This document shows positions 45,672 through 58,970 of a DNA stretch of 64,000 nt, piece by piece (position 1 is the first letter of the stretch; the number at the start of each line of letters is the position of its first letter). A program made the translations under genes and the position numbers. This stretch comes from Dactylellina haptotyla (Eukaryota > Ascomycota > Orbiliomycetes > Orbiliales > Orbiliaceae). The DNA is taken from NCBI GenBank assembly GCA_031310005.1, contig CM062381.1, forward strand, positions 1,984,001 through 2,048,000, read 5' to 3'. A model generated the notes under the pieces. That model saw only the letters and a list, made by a program, of their open reading frames with translations. It was not told where the DNA came from and did no database searches.

Positions 45672-47279
45672 TGATTATTCAAGAAGGTTTTACCCCTCGC
45701 CTCCTTTTCTTTTTCTTTTCTATCGATATCGAAAAACACATCTTGCGTCGCTTACCCTGGTTCCAGTTCCACTGTTCCAGCCAACACGCTTCAGATTTCC
45801 TCCAACTGTCAAGGTGCAGGACGCGTAGATTCAGCCCGAGACCGACGTCTCAATCCTGAGGTCACCTGGAGCGTCCAAACTGTCCGGCGCAATTGGCCAA
45901 GTGGAAAACCTGAGAAAGAAACACTTTTAAACTGTGGGGTGCTAGGTTGTCTTATTTGAATTCGAGATCCCGTAAATACCCAGCCAATGAATTCTCAGCG
46001 AAGTATCATTCTTGCTAAGAAAGAAAGAAAAACCACCCCAAGAGCATACCTGAACGCGGCGTGCAGCAGTGAATAAGGTTAAAAATCAAAAAACAGGCGG
46101 CTTGTGCCGACCTTCACCGAAATGGTCCGATGGGTCTAGGGCGGGCCGTGAAAAAGGGTAAAGCCCTGTGTACTGTGCTGGCCGATATATACCAGCTGAA
46201 AGTATCAATTTTTTATTTTGAAGACACATTCCCACTGCGGCCACTCGCTCCGAATTGCTTTCTCCGAATAATTACAACATGATTTTAATAGATAGTTGTA
46301 CGTACGCTTTTGGATCTTGAAGCCGCCGCTTTTGTTTGGCAAACGTTGTCGAACGGTGGGGCAGTGAACCTTCTTTGAACCGCAGTGGCAAGCCATAGCT
46401 AGTGAGTCGCTGGTAAAATGTGGTATCGAAAACTCGCGCTCAAACAAAGCGGGGTCTCTTCGCAAACACGTTTACTTTGGGCCAAAAAAAAAAGGAAGAA
46501 AGAAAGAAAGAAAAACCCTGGAGCCGAATGCACGGTAAACGATTGATTGACCAGACTGACTCCTTGAAGTACGCTCCACCGTCCGAAGTTGCGCATCGTT
46601 ACCATATATTTGACCCACATGAGGTCTAATAACTAACTACAGATGATGTACCACTTTGAGCTCACCGGATTTGCCGTACTCGCTGTCGCAAGACAAATTT
46701 GACAATGGCTACATGATACCTGCAAGATGAAAGCACTGGACCTAGTTTGGCTGGGGATCAATCTATACATTTCTTGTTGCAGGGTCTGGATATATATATT
46801 TAACTTTATGTTCGCCCCTAGCGATTATTTATATGTATCAGGATTCTCACTGTGCGATACGGGCAACCGTGAACATGAGCAAGGCATCATAGTTGAGCAG
46901 CGAATATTTTAGTAGAAAGAAGGCCCATAACGTAGAGCTCATACTATATAAAGCGGAAAAACAGAAATCATTTAGAGGGGCTAGGGTTAAGGCACTGTAA
47001 ATAAATTGAAAAAAGGGGACAAGGAGCTTCAGTGTCAACAGGGAAGAATATACTATAAAGCACATCGAGTAGCGATCAAGTTCTGTTGCTCCTGAGATTT
47101 TGAATCTCCCGTCAAGCAGGAATAAGAAAAGACGAAAATTTTCATTGTTTTTGGCCATCCCTTTTTGCGTCTTTTTATAGTTCGGTAAACCAAAAGGAAT
47201 AAAACCAGCACGACGAACTTTACGCTATCGAAGTGTCTTTCTATGACCAGAACAAAAAAAGAGATATTATATCATCACT

Positions 47280-48426
<1,147 letters not shown>

Positions 48427-49339
48427 TTTGATACTGATTTAGAAAAGCGACTTCTATCTAAAAAATAAGTTTGCCATAGGTTGGAGAGATTAGCATTTAG
48501 GTCTTGTTCAATAGGCACCAGATCGAATCAATCAATGTGTTCATAAAATGGGGATAGAATGGATGTATTGGGATCTAGGTTACGGAAAGGGGGTGGAGAG
48601 GGAGTGGAGGGTAACTCGAGCGTCGGGGGAGCCGTTTGAGGTCGCGATGGAGAGCGATTTACAACTTTGAACCGACAACGGTTCTCGACGTTCTGACGGG
48701 GGGACGCCAAAGGTCCCGGAAGGGGCTGCGAGAATAGCCAGACAAGTAGCAGGGTCGATAAAATAAAATAAAAAATAAGAAAAAAATATTTAAAAAAAGG
48801 AAGCTGGTGGAGCTACCTCGTGTCGCGAGCCGCAGCCGATAACACCCAACAAATCCCCCGAAGGAGCAAAAGACTCGGTATTCGACCGTCGTCTGGTTGA
48901 CCTTGCTGAAGGAAGCCGAGATCCACGGGTATCTGGCGTTGATTTGGTGGTTCTTGGATGAAGCAGCGAGGAGACGAGCAGAAAGGAGGGGTAGCAGCAG
49001 GAGAGGAAAAACTCGACGCTCGCTTGGGTTGTTTCCCCTCGTGTGAAATGATGTAACCAGGCAGGTTGGTCTCTCACCTTTAGATAAACGCTTTGTAGAG
49101 TGTGTCCGAGAAGACGAATGGGGGACGAGATGGCAGTTGGGCTGGAGTTAGCTAGACTAATTTGCGAGGGGGGGAGAAATGAGTGCGGTTAGCGATGGCG
49201 ATGATAGTAGTGGTTAGGTTGGGAAGAAGGTAAGAGGAAGAGTGTGTGGATGGAATGGGTTGTTGATGGATTGGGGGGGGTTTGGGTTTTGGTGTGGTTT
49301 CTGACCGCAGCATACAGCAAGCAAGACGGACGGGAAAGA

Positions 49340-49384
49340 GGAGCAGGAGCAGGAGGAGCGGGAGGAGCAGGAGGAGCAGGAGGG
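49340..49384. repeat. GGAGCAGGA-type minisatellite
   Basis: Tandem GGAGCA/GGAGGA units in the 14-3-3 upstream region. Confidence 0.75.
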
Positions 49385-50827
49385 GCGATTTACAGTGCGG
49401 ACGGACCAAAAGTCGACGGATTGAACGGGCTATCGAAATCTTAGAAGGCAAATTTCAAGAATCTTATTGTCAAGAGAGAGAGAAATAGAGAGAGAGAGAA
49501 AGGCGGACGGGTCTGTAGGAGAGGGGAGAGGGAGAGGGAGAGGGAGAGCCATAGGGAAGTACACTTCATCAGAGGGAGAATAAGCTAGCAACACTCAGGG
49601 TAAGGCCAGGCGGGGCGGCACAGAGGGGTGGGGGATTTGGTTTGCGAGCCAGCCCGCCAGCCTGTCCGAACGGGCGAGGCAGATGGCTGCAAACTGAGTA
49701 CATCTTGATTGACTGCTGGCTCACCTGTATATTCGTGGTCTGTCTGCTGTTTGGTATCGCCCGTGCTTTGTCGGGGTCTCGAGATGTCCACCGGCGTGTT
49801 CTGCGATAGCTCGAGTGGCAGGAAGACTGGAAGAAGCGGGGGAGGAAGAAGGCTGTCAACGGACCTGCCGCGATTTCGACGTGACACATATATCACTGTG
49901 ATAACGCAGATTGGGCGGACGTGCACCCAGGAATTTTTATATCTGAGTGCTGACGCATTTTATGATCTCAAGATTGGACATCTACTCTGTTTACGTGCGT
50001 GTTTACGATTTCTATCTGCGGCACTGGGAGCTTCGCTCTCCCCATCCATCCATCAACCGGGTCCTACGCCAGCTAGACTAGCTGAAATCCAGGCCATGCC
50101 CGTGTGCAACAGGATTATTTACTGACTGCCAGGTATTGGCCGACCTATTCGCACGCAGCTGATTCCGCATCCGACGCACTGGCGATGGGTATTGTTCAAC
50201 AACTAGGCAAGACCTTTCTTTGGTAGGAGTGCGATGGTGGTGGCCCTAATTGAGCGGGAACGAGCCAGTTCGCACAAGAGAGACGCCGAAAGTTAGATAG
50301 AAGGGCATCCGGGCTAGGGTAGAGAATAAAATAAGATCGAGGAGAGGGAGTGCGGAAGTGCGCAATGCAAGGAGGACACCATCCTTCGTCATCGTACGTT
50401 GGGGGAATGTGAGATCCTGTAGTATCCTGGCCGTTGATTGGCCACAGCCTGCCCTCTGCACGAGTCCTCCATCGATGGTCTGGGGACCCTCATTAAATCA
50501 TCGCCGTTGTGAGAATCTCCTTGGGCGGGAATGACGATATCCTGATTTTGGGACAACGGTAAACGGTCGGCCCACGGAAAATATCTGCCTGGCTGGCCAC
50601 GTGAGCCGCTCTGTCAGCTCTTTCGCCCGATCTCCTGCTGCCAGGCCGGAAGGTCAGCTTGCCTGGCCTGCTCTTCCGACGAGAGGCGAGTGGCGCCACC
50701 ATCCCGCCATATGTGTTGTGCCGGACGTTGGCCCCACTTTGGCGTGGCTGGTACGCAAAAACCCGCCTGACGTCTTCCACGCACGGCCGCCGATTTGCTT
50801 CGAAACGTCCGACACACGCAATTGTTG

Positions 50828-50835
50828 TATATATA
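50828..50835 (+). promoter_or_regulatory. TATA box of inh1
   Basis: TATATATA sits 89 bp before the inh1 start codon, followed by a C-rich leader, a good core-promoter spacing. Confidence 0.5.
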
Positions 50836-50923
50836 CGCACACCCCTCTCCTCACCAAACCCCATTATACCAACCCCGCGATCGTCTAACGAATCAAACTC
50901 AGCCCCCCCTCCTCGAATCCAAG

Positions 50924-51529
50924 ATGACCCTACGAATTGCCCTCACTAGGACTGTCGCCAGACTCCCAAGAACTGCCGCTTTCCGCCCCGCCACCTCCCT
51001 TATCATGAACCGCGGGTATACCGAAGGTGCCACCGGAGGCGTTCGATCTGGAGGTACGTGCTGTTCTACCGGTTCCGATGTATCTGTATTTTAAGTTGCA
51101 CCATAGGCTAACTAACTCTCCTCATCCGTAGGCGTGGCTGCTTCGTAAGCCACTCATTCCTTTGACCATTATTATCCCGAAGGATTGCCATAATCGGGTG
51201 GAAATAAACGATCCATAAGGATTCATTTGTCTGTTCCTAACCATTGCCACCTTCTGTCACATAGAGATCAATTCAGCAGACGTGAAAAGGCCCAGGAGGA
51301 CCTCTATATCATGCAGCGGGAAAAGGAACGTATTGCGAAGCTCAAGGAGAAGCTTCAAGCCCAGAGGAAGCACCTCGACGATCTCGCCGCCGACATGTAA
51401 GTCACCATCTTGCTAACTATATCCTCTGGCTGGTCTGTCAGTAGAAATGGCATGGGCTAACGCGTTTGGTAACCATTCTCGGCTTGTAGTGAAGAATTAG
51501 AGAAAGCAGCCGGCGGCGAGCACAACTAA
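50924..51529 (+). CDS. inh1: Mitochondrial F1Fo-ATPase inhibitor (IF1/Inh1)
   Basis: Four exons, 50924-51053, 51132-51144, 51265-51396 and 51490-51529, give 104 aa. The N-terminus (MTLRIALTRTVARLPRTAAF) is a mitochondrial targeting sequence rich in Arg and lacking acidic residues. The mature part has the IF1 pattern: a short Gly-rich region, then DQFSRREKAQEDLYIMQREK and a long coiled coil ending EELEKAAGGEHN. IF1 blocks ATP hydrolysis by the F1 motor when the proton gradient collapses. The second exon is 13 nt. It converges on the complex I gene. Confidence 0.92.
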
Positions 51530-51932
51530 ACCGGCCCGCATTGCTACACTGTAAATTGACATCCCGGAAGAAAGTTGAAAGGAATCCCATGTACATTTTC
51601 CTGTTGAATGCGAATAAATCCCTCAAGAAGTAGATAGTGGCATCTTTTATTTGTATACGACAATTTAGGTAGTCACTGTTATCCTTGGGATCAAATGAAT
51701 CTCCGCTATGGTAATTGGGATGTAAACTTTTGTTTTTTTTTAAATACGCTATAAATTTATACTTCGTCTAGGTACAAGACTGAAATTTATATACACTAAA
51801 ACCAGCAGCCACACATTCCTTAAACTATCCATAAGGACCGTTGTCTCGCCCTCTTGTGTATGTGTCCCAACCCCCCCCCCCCGGGGCTGAGTAAGAAAGA
51901 TGAATCAATTGAGAGACCGTGCTGTATGCGTT
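51530..51932. other. Convergent 3' intergenic, inh1 / NDUFB8
   Basis: 403 bases of AT-rich 3' flank with a C-rich homopolymer run near 51870. Nothing coding. Confidence 0.5.
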
Positions 51933-52701
51933 TTAATAGCTACCCTCGGGCTTCGCCTTTTTTGTAAGGTTAATATCAGCACAAGGGACGATGATAGAAT
52001 TGCAGTTGATATAATGCTTACCAGGGTAGCACCTTTACCGCCTAAAGCCGTCTCCAATCCGTTATCTGGGAACTCTCTCGGGATAGCTGGCTTATCTGGA
52101 TAGAATTGATAGATAACACCGCATAACGTAAGAGCCGCAGCGACGAAGCAACCGAACGCGATCCCGGCCTGCTTCGGTGTGGCTACCGTATATTCGTAAG
52201 GGGTGAAAATACCGAGCTGGTCCTCATCTTCGTGTACCTGCAGATAGTTTTACGTTATGCCTTCTAATTGAACCAAGCCCAGGGTATACAGAGTATAGGA
52301 TGGACCCTACCGGCTCGCCAAAGTTTCGTCTCTCCTGTGGATCCCACCATTTTTGGTACGGATCTCTGAACTGGCGTTTTATCGGGGGTGGTTGTGTGAG
52401 CGAGTAGCCGTCATTCTGTATCAACACGTCCACTCAGTATTGTATCTTCTGGTCATCCAACAATCTCTTCTTCAACCATGCTGCTTATAAGCGTATATAT
52501 CAACTATAAGGAGGGCCACGGGGAGGGAGGGGACATTCGTACCATCCCTGGGTCGTCGATTTCAGGGTTGCCAGTTAGCGGCCGGAAGGGAGCTGCTGGT
52601 TGTGGCGCCGCGGCGGATGCATAGTATCGTTGGCAGAGAGGAGCAGGCCGGATGAGCCTCAGGCACGACGAGCGAGCGGCAATGGATCTGACTGGGAGCA
52701 T
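51933..52701 (-). CDS. NDUFB8: Complex I accessory subunit NDUFB8 (ASHI)
   Basis: Four exons on the minus strand, 52701-52543, 52415-52311, 52246-52022 and 51956-51933, give 170 aa. The N-terminus is an Arg/Ala-rich mitochondrial presequence. The core carries the family block PPPIKRQFRDPYQKWWDPQE then RRNFGEPVHEDEDQLGIFTPYEYT, a single membrane helix (GIAFGCFVAAALTLCGVIY) and the PDKPAIPREFPDNGLETALGG segment. It is a structural subunit of the membrane arm of NADH:ubiquinone oxidoreductase. The last exon, 8 codons including stop, is the least certain: if that intron is not used, the frame reads into intron sequence. It is divergent from swr1 across 437 bp. Confidence 0.88.
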
Positions 52702-53138
52702 ATTGGGATGGGGCAGGCGTAGTGGCGGATGTCGTCGTCGTCGTCTTCTGAAGGGCGGACGCTTAGTGGAGAGGGTGCGTTGCGGTGAGGTTGGAGCCAA
52801 GCATGATTGGCTGTCTGGTTGACAGGCTGCTCAACTCGCTGCGTTGCTGTTCTCTTCTAATTTTATTTTATTTTTTATTTTATTTCCTCTCGGCAAAGGC
52901 CCTCCTCCCCAAAATCAACCTAACCTCCAACCTCGTTCATCCCGCAACAATCTCGGCACCCGCCAGCTTTGACAACCGATATCTCACCAACAACGCGTCT
53001 GTGGGCCACGGGAATAAGCTAGTTCGACGGTCCGGCTTCGCTTCTTCATTGTGACCGACCTTCAGACCTTCTTCGGATAATTTGGGTGGTCTGGGACGGG
53101 TTGGCTGTGCAGTTCTCGCCAGCGGCCCGGCTTCTGTT
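52702..53138. promoter_or_regulatory. Divergent promoter, NDUFB8 / swr1
   Basis: A 437-bp interval between two start codons, with an ATTTT-rich tract (about 52858-52886). Confidence 0.5.
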
Positions 53139-56100
53139 ATGACGCCAGACGACCAGAAATCCGACCCCGAAGCCCCGCAAAATGACAGTACGTCCCACAA
53201 CCCGCGCGGACCCGACTCCCCTGTTCCTTTCTCGTCCCTGCTTTGTAGATTGGACCTATGCTAAGCCTTAATCTTTGTTAGGAAACGGCCATTTGCCGGC
53301 TACGAGGAGTAGCTCCCGAACATCCAAACCGCTACATATCGATACCGATGCCGCGAAGAATCTCAGTCCCGATTCGCCGCCGAACAATGAGGCCCAGCAG
53401 CTTATGAATCCTTCTAAGAAGAGGAAACTCAACAACGGACCGCTCTCGCCACCGTGGAAGTCCGCCGCTGCCCAAACGCCCTCGAGCTTTATCGACGACT
53501 CGGGCAGGAAACGTTCGATGCGAACCATGCCTCCTCCTACCCCTGTCACCCCGGCCAGAGACAGGCGCCCTAGGAGGCTCGCGTCAACGAAAGATACTCC
53601 GGATACTGGAAGTAATCGAACTAAAACTAAAGAATACAGAACTGGCACTCGTACCTCACCTAGGTCCATAAAGCAGCAGCGAACCCCTGTTTCGACTTCT
53701 AGATCCGCGGGCGCCAAGTCTCAACATCGTCCCAATGGAAAACAAACCCCTCAGTCCGCCTCTCGCAACTCGATCACTGTAAATTCCAAACAAACTCGCC
53801 AAAACGCCCAAGACCGAACACCGGCGAGATCATCAGCACAGAAAAGGACCAGGAATGGCAGCTTCTCGGTCTCCACCGCGCCAAGGAGGCGCAGCGGGAG
53901 ACTTGCAACAGCCGAAGAACCCACCGGACAAGGCGAAGGCGATGAAGACGAAGATTTTGAAATGCGGAACGAATCTGAAGGCTTTGACGAAGAAGACTAC
54001 GATAGTTCTAAGAGGATATCGTGGCGACTCAAGTTCAGTCGGAAGGTTAAGCCACCTCTCATCTGCAACGTCGGGAACATGGCTCTTCCAGCCAAATTTC
54101 CTTCCCTGAGGGAATACTTTGAGGCCGAAGACAACAACCTAGAGTACCTAAAACAAATGCAGGATGCTGCCGAATTGGAAGCTAATAAACGGATAAAACT
54201 CGAAGAAGCATTCGAAAACGGAGATCTTCGCCCGGAAAACCTCTTATCCGTCAATACTCAGCTTGTACCCCCGGCTGAACGGCTACGCCCGCAGTGGGGT
54301 CACCAAGACCACCTAGTCAATCACGCTATCCGTTTTAGCAAGCTTTTAAAAAGGGAGCGGATGCAGCATATAAAGGATGCCAAAGCGATTGCTAAGGACG
54401 CCGCTGAAGCAGCCCGAAAGCGTCGTCCAAAAACCCGGGAGGAAATTGAAGCTGAGCAACGGGATATGTCAATCAAGCGGTATAGGGAAGTTGTTGCGTC
54501 ATTTAAACTCAAATTGAAGCTGACTGAAAAGGTAAGGAATTTTTTTGGTCCAAAATTGCGAGATTCTAAACTTTGAGATTGCTAACTTGACCCACTAGGC
54601 CGCTCAGGATGTCCGGCGTGAGAAGTATTTGGAAGCGCACCGTTTGGCCAATCGTGAATCTCTCAAACAGATGCTCCATCATTCCTCTCAACTCCTCAAT
54701 ACTCGCATTCAGACTCGGCAAGGACTTGGTGAGGAAGCCGATGACGAGTCTCTTATCAACGAGGAAATGGAACAGTTTGGTGAAGACATAGAGAAGGAAG
54801 GCGAAGAAGACACCAGCCAGAGCGCGTTCTCCGGCGATGCATCCAATATGTCGGATTCGGAATCAGAGAGTGAAGAGGAAAGCGGCGTAGAGGAGGACGC
54901 AGATGATCAACTTAGCCCGGACGAGCTACGGCGAAAGTATGCTAGTTTGACGGATATCAAAGGTGAAAATATCTCTGAAGTTGATGTTACAGATGCCTCT
55001 ATGTCTCTGGATGAAGTTGCGGAAAATGAAGCGTTTGCTGACGCTGACCTTCCTGAGAACTCGACAGCTCCGTGGCGTGATGACAATGAGTCTGTTGAGT
55101 TAACCTTGGAAGAGTTGGACCAAAGCGATGAAGATATTCCCATGGATAGTGAGGATGATATGTCCGAAGGAAATATGGATGAGGAGGATTATGATGGCGA
55201 GGATGACGATGAAGATGGCGAGGATGACGAAGACGAAGAAAACGCCGAGGATGGTCTTTTTGGATTCTTTTCGAAGGACGACATCGAAAAAATGCGTCAA
55301 CAAGGAGTTCGAGAGGCTGAACCGTTAGAGGAGCTCAGCGAAAGTGGTCCCCCTGAGGATGATGAGGACCTCGAGGAAGTCGACATGGTTCCGGTCAACA
55401 TGGGTGAAAACGAGGATATTGTGGATGAATATTCCGAGGTTGATGCAATTGCAGAAGCTGAAAATACCGACGACCATGGCAAAGTCCTCCATCCGAATGC
55501 TACGAGTGACGATTCTAGCGTTGCCAAGACCGGAGTGTCTGAAGTTAGCAGCGTCACCACTCCTGCGTCTATTGGGCTCGCTGGAGACCACAAGGAAACA
55601 CCAAAGCTTCCCATCTCGAGTCTTCTCAGAGGCACCCTTCGCGAATACCAACATCACGGCTTAGAGTGGCTGGCGAACCTATACGAGAATGGCACGAATG
55701 GAATATTGGCAGATGAGATGGGCCTGGGGAAAACAATACAGACTATTGCTCTAATCTCCCACTTGGCTACTTCATATGGCATCTGGGGCCCTCACCTTGT
55801 TGTCGTCCCAACAAGTGTGATACTTAACTGGGAGATGGAGTTTAAGAAATGGGCACCGGGATTCAAGATTATGACATACTATGGCAGCCGTGAGGAACGA
55901 CAAGAGAAGCGTAAAGGCTGGATGGATTATGATGCGTGGGACGTCTGCATCACTTCTTATCAATTGGTCGTTCAGGATGCGCAACCTTTCAAGCGCCGAT
56001 CATGGCATTACCTCATTCTCGACGAAGCTCACAACATTAAAAATTTTCGGTCGCAGAGATGGCAGACACTTCTAAATTTCAAGGCTCATTCTCGGCTATT

Positions 56101-58273
56101 ATTAACCGGAACGCCACTTCAAAACAACCTGATCGAATTGTGGTCTCTGCTCTATTTCTTGATGCCATCAGGTAGTGGTATGTCGAATGTTATGCCACAC
56201 GGATTTACAAACCTTAAGGAGTTTCAGGAATGGTTTGCGCGTCCAGTTGACCAACTAATAGAAGGAGGAAGAGAAGGTATGGATGAGGAGTCCAGAGACA
56301 GCATCAAGAAGCTGCATACAATTCTGCGGCCTTATCTTCTACGGCGTCTGAAGAAAGACGTGGAGAAACAGATGCCTGAGAAGCATGAGCACATTGTCTG
56401 GTGCCGACTTTCGAAACGACAGCGTTTTCTCTACGATGACTTCATGTCACGAGCTCAAACCCGCGAGACGCTTACGACAGGAAACTACCTTTCAATCATA
56501 AATTGTTTGATGCAATTGCGAAAAGTTTGCAACCATCCGGACCTGTTTGAAACTCGGCCGATTGTCACGTCTTACGCTATGCGCAAATCAGCTATTGCGG
56601 ACTTTGAGATCAAGGAGCTCTTTGTTCGCAAAAAGTTGTTCCAAGAACGCGTTTTCGACGAGATCAACCTGGATACACTTAATTTGAATATCGCGAAGGC
56701 GGAGTCGAAAACTCGTATATTGACAGACTCTACGAGCAAACTTGTTGCACAAAGGGCGATCAATGAGCATATAGCAGATCTTGAGCAAGAAATCCAGCCC
56801 CATCTCCAGCCCGACTTTACTTCTTCTAAAACATTTAATGCTTACATCTCAAATGTTGACAAAATGTACCACCTTGAAATCATTAAACAGAGAAATTATC
56901 TCAACAACATCAGGTGTCGCGAAAGACCGATTTACGGAACCGATTTACACAAAGCGTGTAGTATTGGGGCCCAGCCTTCATACACTTCTGCTATGCCCAC
57001 GGCTCGCAAGAAGCAGACCGATTGGTTGTGGAACAGGGTTCGAGTTTTGGAGGACATAACTCCCACTTTAGCTAGTCGAGCGGAAGAATTCGATACGGTC
57101 ATCCAGAAGTTTGGCTGTGTTACCCCAGCGGTTGTTGTGTCGGATCTTCCGTCCATCGCAGTAACCCCAGTAGGACAGGAAGTTGTCAAGCTTGTGAAGG
57201 CCAGGAAGCTGGATGATCCTTTCCATCGATCCCGCAACAGGCTCTCGATCGCTTTCCCAGATAAGCGCCTCCTACAATACGATTGCGGGAAACTGCAGAA
57301 ATTAGATACCCTACTCCGTCATTTACAGGAAGGGGGACACCGCGCTCTGATATTCACACAAATGACCAAAGTCCTAGATATCCTCGAACAATTTCTTAAT
57401 ATTCACGGACACAGGTATTTGCGACTAGACGGTGCTACAAAAGTCGAACAGCGACAAATTCTCACCGAGAGATTCAACAACGACAATCGCATTCTTGTAT
57501 TCATCCTGTCAACACGATCTGGTGGTCTAGGTCTCAACTTGACGGGCGCTGATTCTGTGATTTTTTACGATTTGGATTGGAATCCGGCGATGGACAAGCA
57601 GTGCCAGGACCGATGCCACAGGATTGGTCAAACGCGTGATGTTCATATTTACCGCTTTGTCTCCGAATTTACAATCGAATCCAACATTTTGCGCAAGTCG
57701 AACCAGAAGCAGATGCTCGACGATGTGGTTATCCAAGAGGGAGAATTCACCGTAGACAAGTTCAATCGGCTGACGGTTGCGGATCTTTTTGGAGACGACG
57801 CGAAGAAATTTGGATTGGAGTCAATCGGTGGTATGACAATAGGATCGGCCCATGGCAACAATATGAACAGTGCGCTGGAGCAAGTTGAAGACGCGGATGA
57901 CGTGGTGGCCGCCAAAGCGGCCTCGAAAGAAGCAGTTGAGAACCTTGATAAGGAAGATTTCGGGCGGGAAGACGTACCAAAAGCAGTAGCGGCGGAGACC
58001 AGTGTTGTTTCAGACCGTGATCAGGATGCGACGAAGGGCTCGGTGACGCCGAGGAACTCCGAAAATCCGAGCACGCCAGTAGTGAGCACAACACCAGCCG
58101 TGGCAACGGCCAACGACGAATTGGAAGAGGAAGAGCAACAAGAGGAGGAAGATGATAATTTCAGGACAGTTGACGACTACCTGATACGTTTCTGGGAGTG
58201 GGACCTCCGGGACACCCCCGTGATCATCCCGGATAAAAATAAGAAGAAGAGCAAGAAGGCGAAACCGCCTTAA
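53139..58273 (+). CDS. swr1: SWR1-complex ATPase Swr1
   Basis: Three exons, 53139-53187, 53282-54531 and 54599-58273, give 1657 aa. A basic, Ser/Arg-rich N-terminus precedes the HSA domain (about 351-435, from LRPQWGHQDHLVNHAIRFSK), the platform for actin and Arps. A very acidic stretch follows (about 440-700), a likely H2A.Z-H2B binding region. The Snf2 ATPase begins near 774 (LREYQHHGLEWLANLYENG). Walker A is DEMGLGKT (about 804), the DEAH box near 907, and GTPLQNNLIELWSLLYFLMP follows. After a long insert typical of the INO80/SWR1 group, the helicase C half starts near 1332 (KLQKLDTLLRHLQEGGHRAL) with DRCHRIGQTRDVHIYR. Swr1 exchanges H2A for H2A.Z in nucleosomes. The C-terminus is acidic, with a lysine-rich end. 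The first exon is only 49 nt. Confidence 0.96.
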
Positions 58274-58333
58274 AAGACGAAATAGCAATAACAATAGAAT
58301 GCGGTAGCTTTGGGTTTTCTTAGCAATATAGTT

Positions 58334-58416
58334 CCTTCTTCTTCTTCTTCTTCTTCTTCTTCTTCTTCTCTTCTTCTTCTTCTTCTTCTTCTTCTTCTTC
58401 TTCTTCGTCTTCTTCA
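58334..58416. repeat. (TTC)n microsatellite in swr1 3' region
   Basis: More than 20 CTT units with one CTC interruption, starting about 60 bp after the swr1 stop, probably in its 3' untranslated region. Confidence 0.88.
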
Positions 58417-58904
58417 TTTTGCTTTTTGGGTTGGGGGGCTCTTTTAGTTGGCGTTATAGTATATACCTTTCTAATAACAAATAGTTCTCTTGTTTGCTAT
58501 TTTTATTCCTGCGGGAATGCTCTATGCCTGACAATTTTTCTTCTCAATAATTTGGGTAGCTTTTTGTATATTCTATAGATATTTTCTTCAAGGTTTTTGT
58601 ATTAATAGCAGTTCTCTGTGTTTCTTGGATCCTTTGTTTCTCCCGCCCCTTTCATGCCTGGCGGAGGCTCTCAAAAATGGGATTTACTCAGAAGGGAGAA
58701 AATCGACCACCTCCCACTCTTCTTGAAATATACGAGCATCTTTAAAGTACGTGCCAAACCGAAAGGAGCCTCCCTTGGGCCCACGTGTAGGTTTTAGTGT
58801 TTCCTACAGTCGGGGTAGGAAAACTCTGGCTTTGTGAGGCTCAGAAGCTGACCTTGCTTGCTCTTGTATTGACATTCCTGCGGCGTATACAAAATGCGAA
58901 GGCG

Positions 58905-58970
58905 TTGGTGTTGTTGGTGTTGTCGGTGTTGTTTGGTGTTGTTTGGTGTTGGTGGTGTTGTTGTGGTTGA
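58905..58970. repeat. GTT/GGTGTT-rich minisatellite
   Basis: Tandem, slightly diverged GGTGTTGTT-type units. Confidence 0.75.

Larger units (their letters stand above)
42189..47279. other. 5.1-kb gene-poor interval
   Basis: Between gis2 (start 42188) and the 14-3-3 gene (stop 47280). The gis2-proximal part probably includes promoter and leader. I found no gene with recognisable domains. It includes a GTAT/GTAC-rich tract (about 43106-43142), a 156-codon minus frame with a tRNA-like arm (44749-45219) and mixed TTA/TTC repeats (45610-45671). Confidence 0.5.
48427..50923. other. Divergent upstream region of 14-3-3 and inh1
   Basis: A 2.5-kb interval, probably two promoters and long leaders. 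It contains a GGAGCA-type minisatellite (49340-49384) and purine-rich GAGA tracts (about 49477-49548). Open frames here are repeat-driven and rejected. Confidence 0.5.

Noticed and set aside
46205-46465. Small Cys-containing minus frame (MACHCGSKKVHCP)
   Set aside because: Only two possible Cys pairs, no homology recalled, AT-rich context; probably chance.
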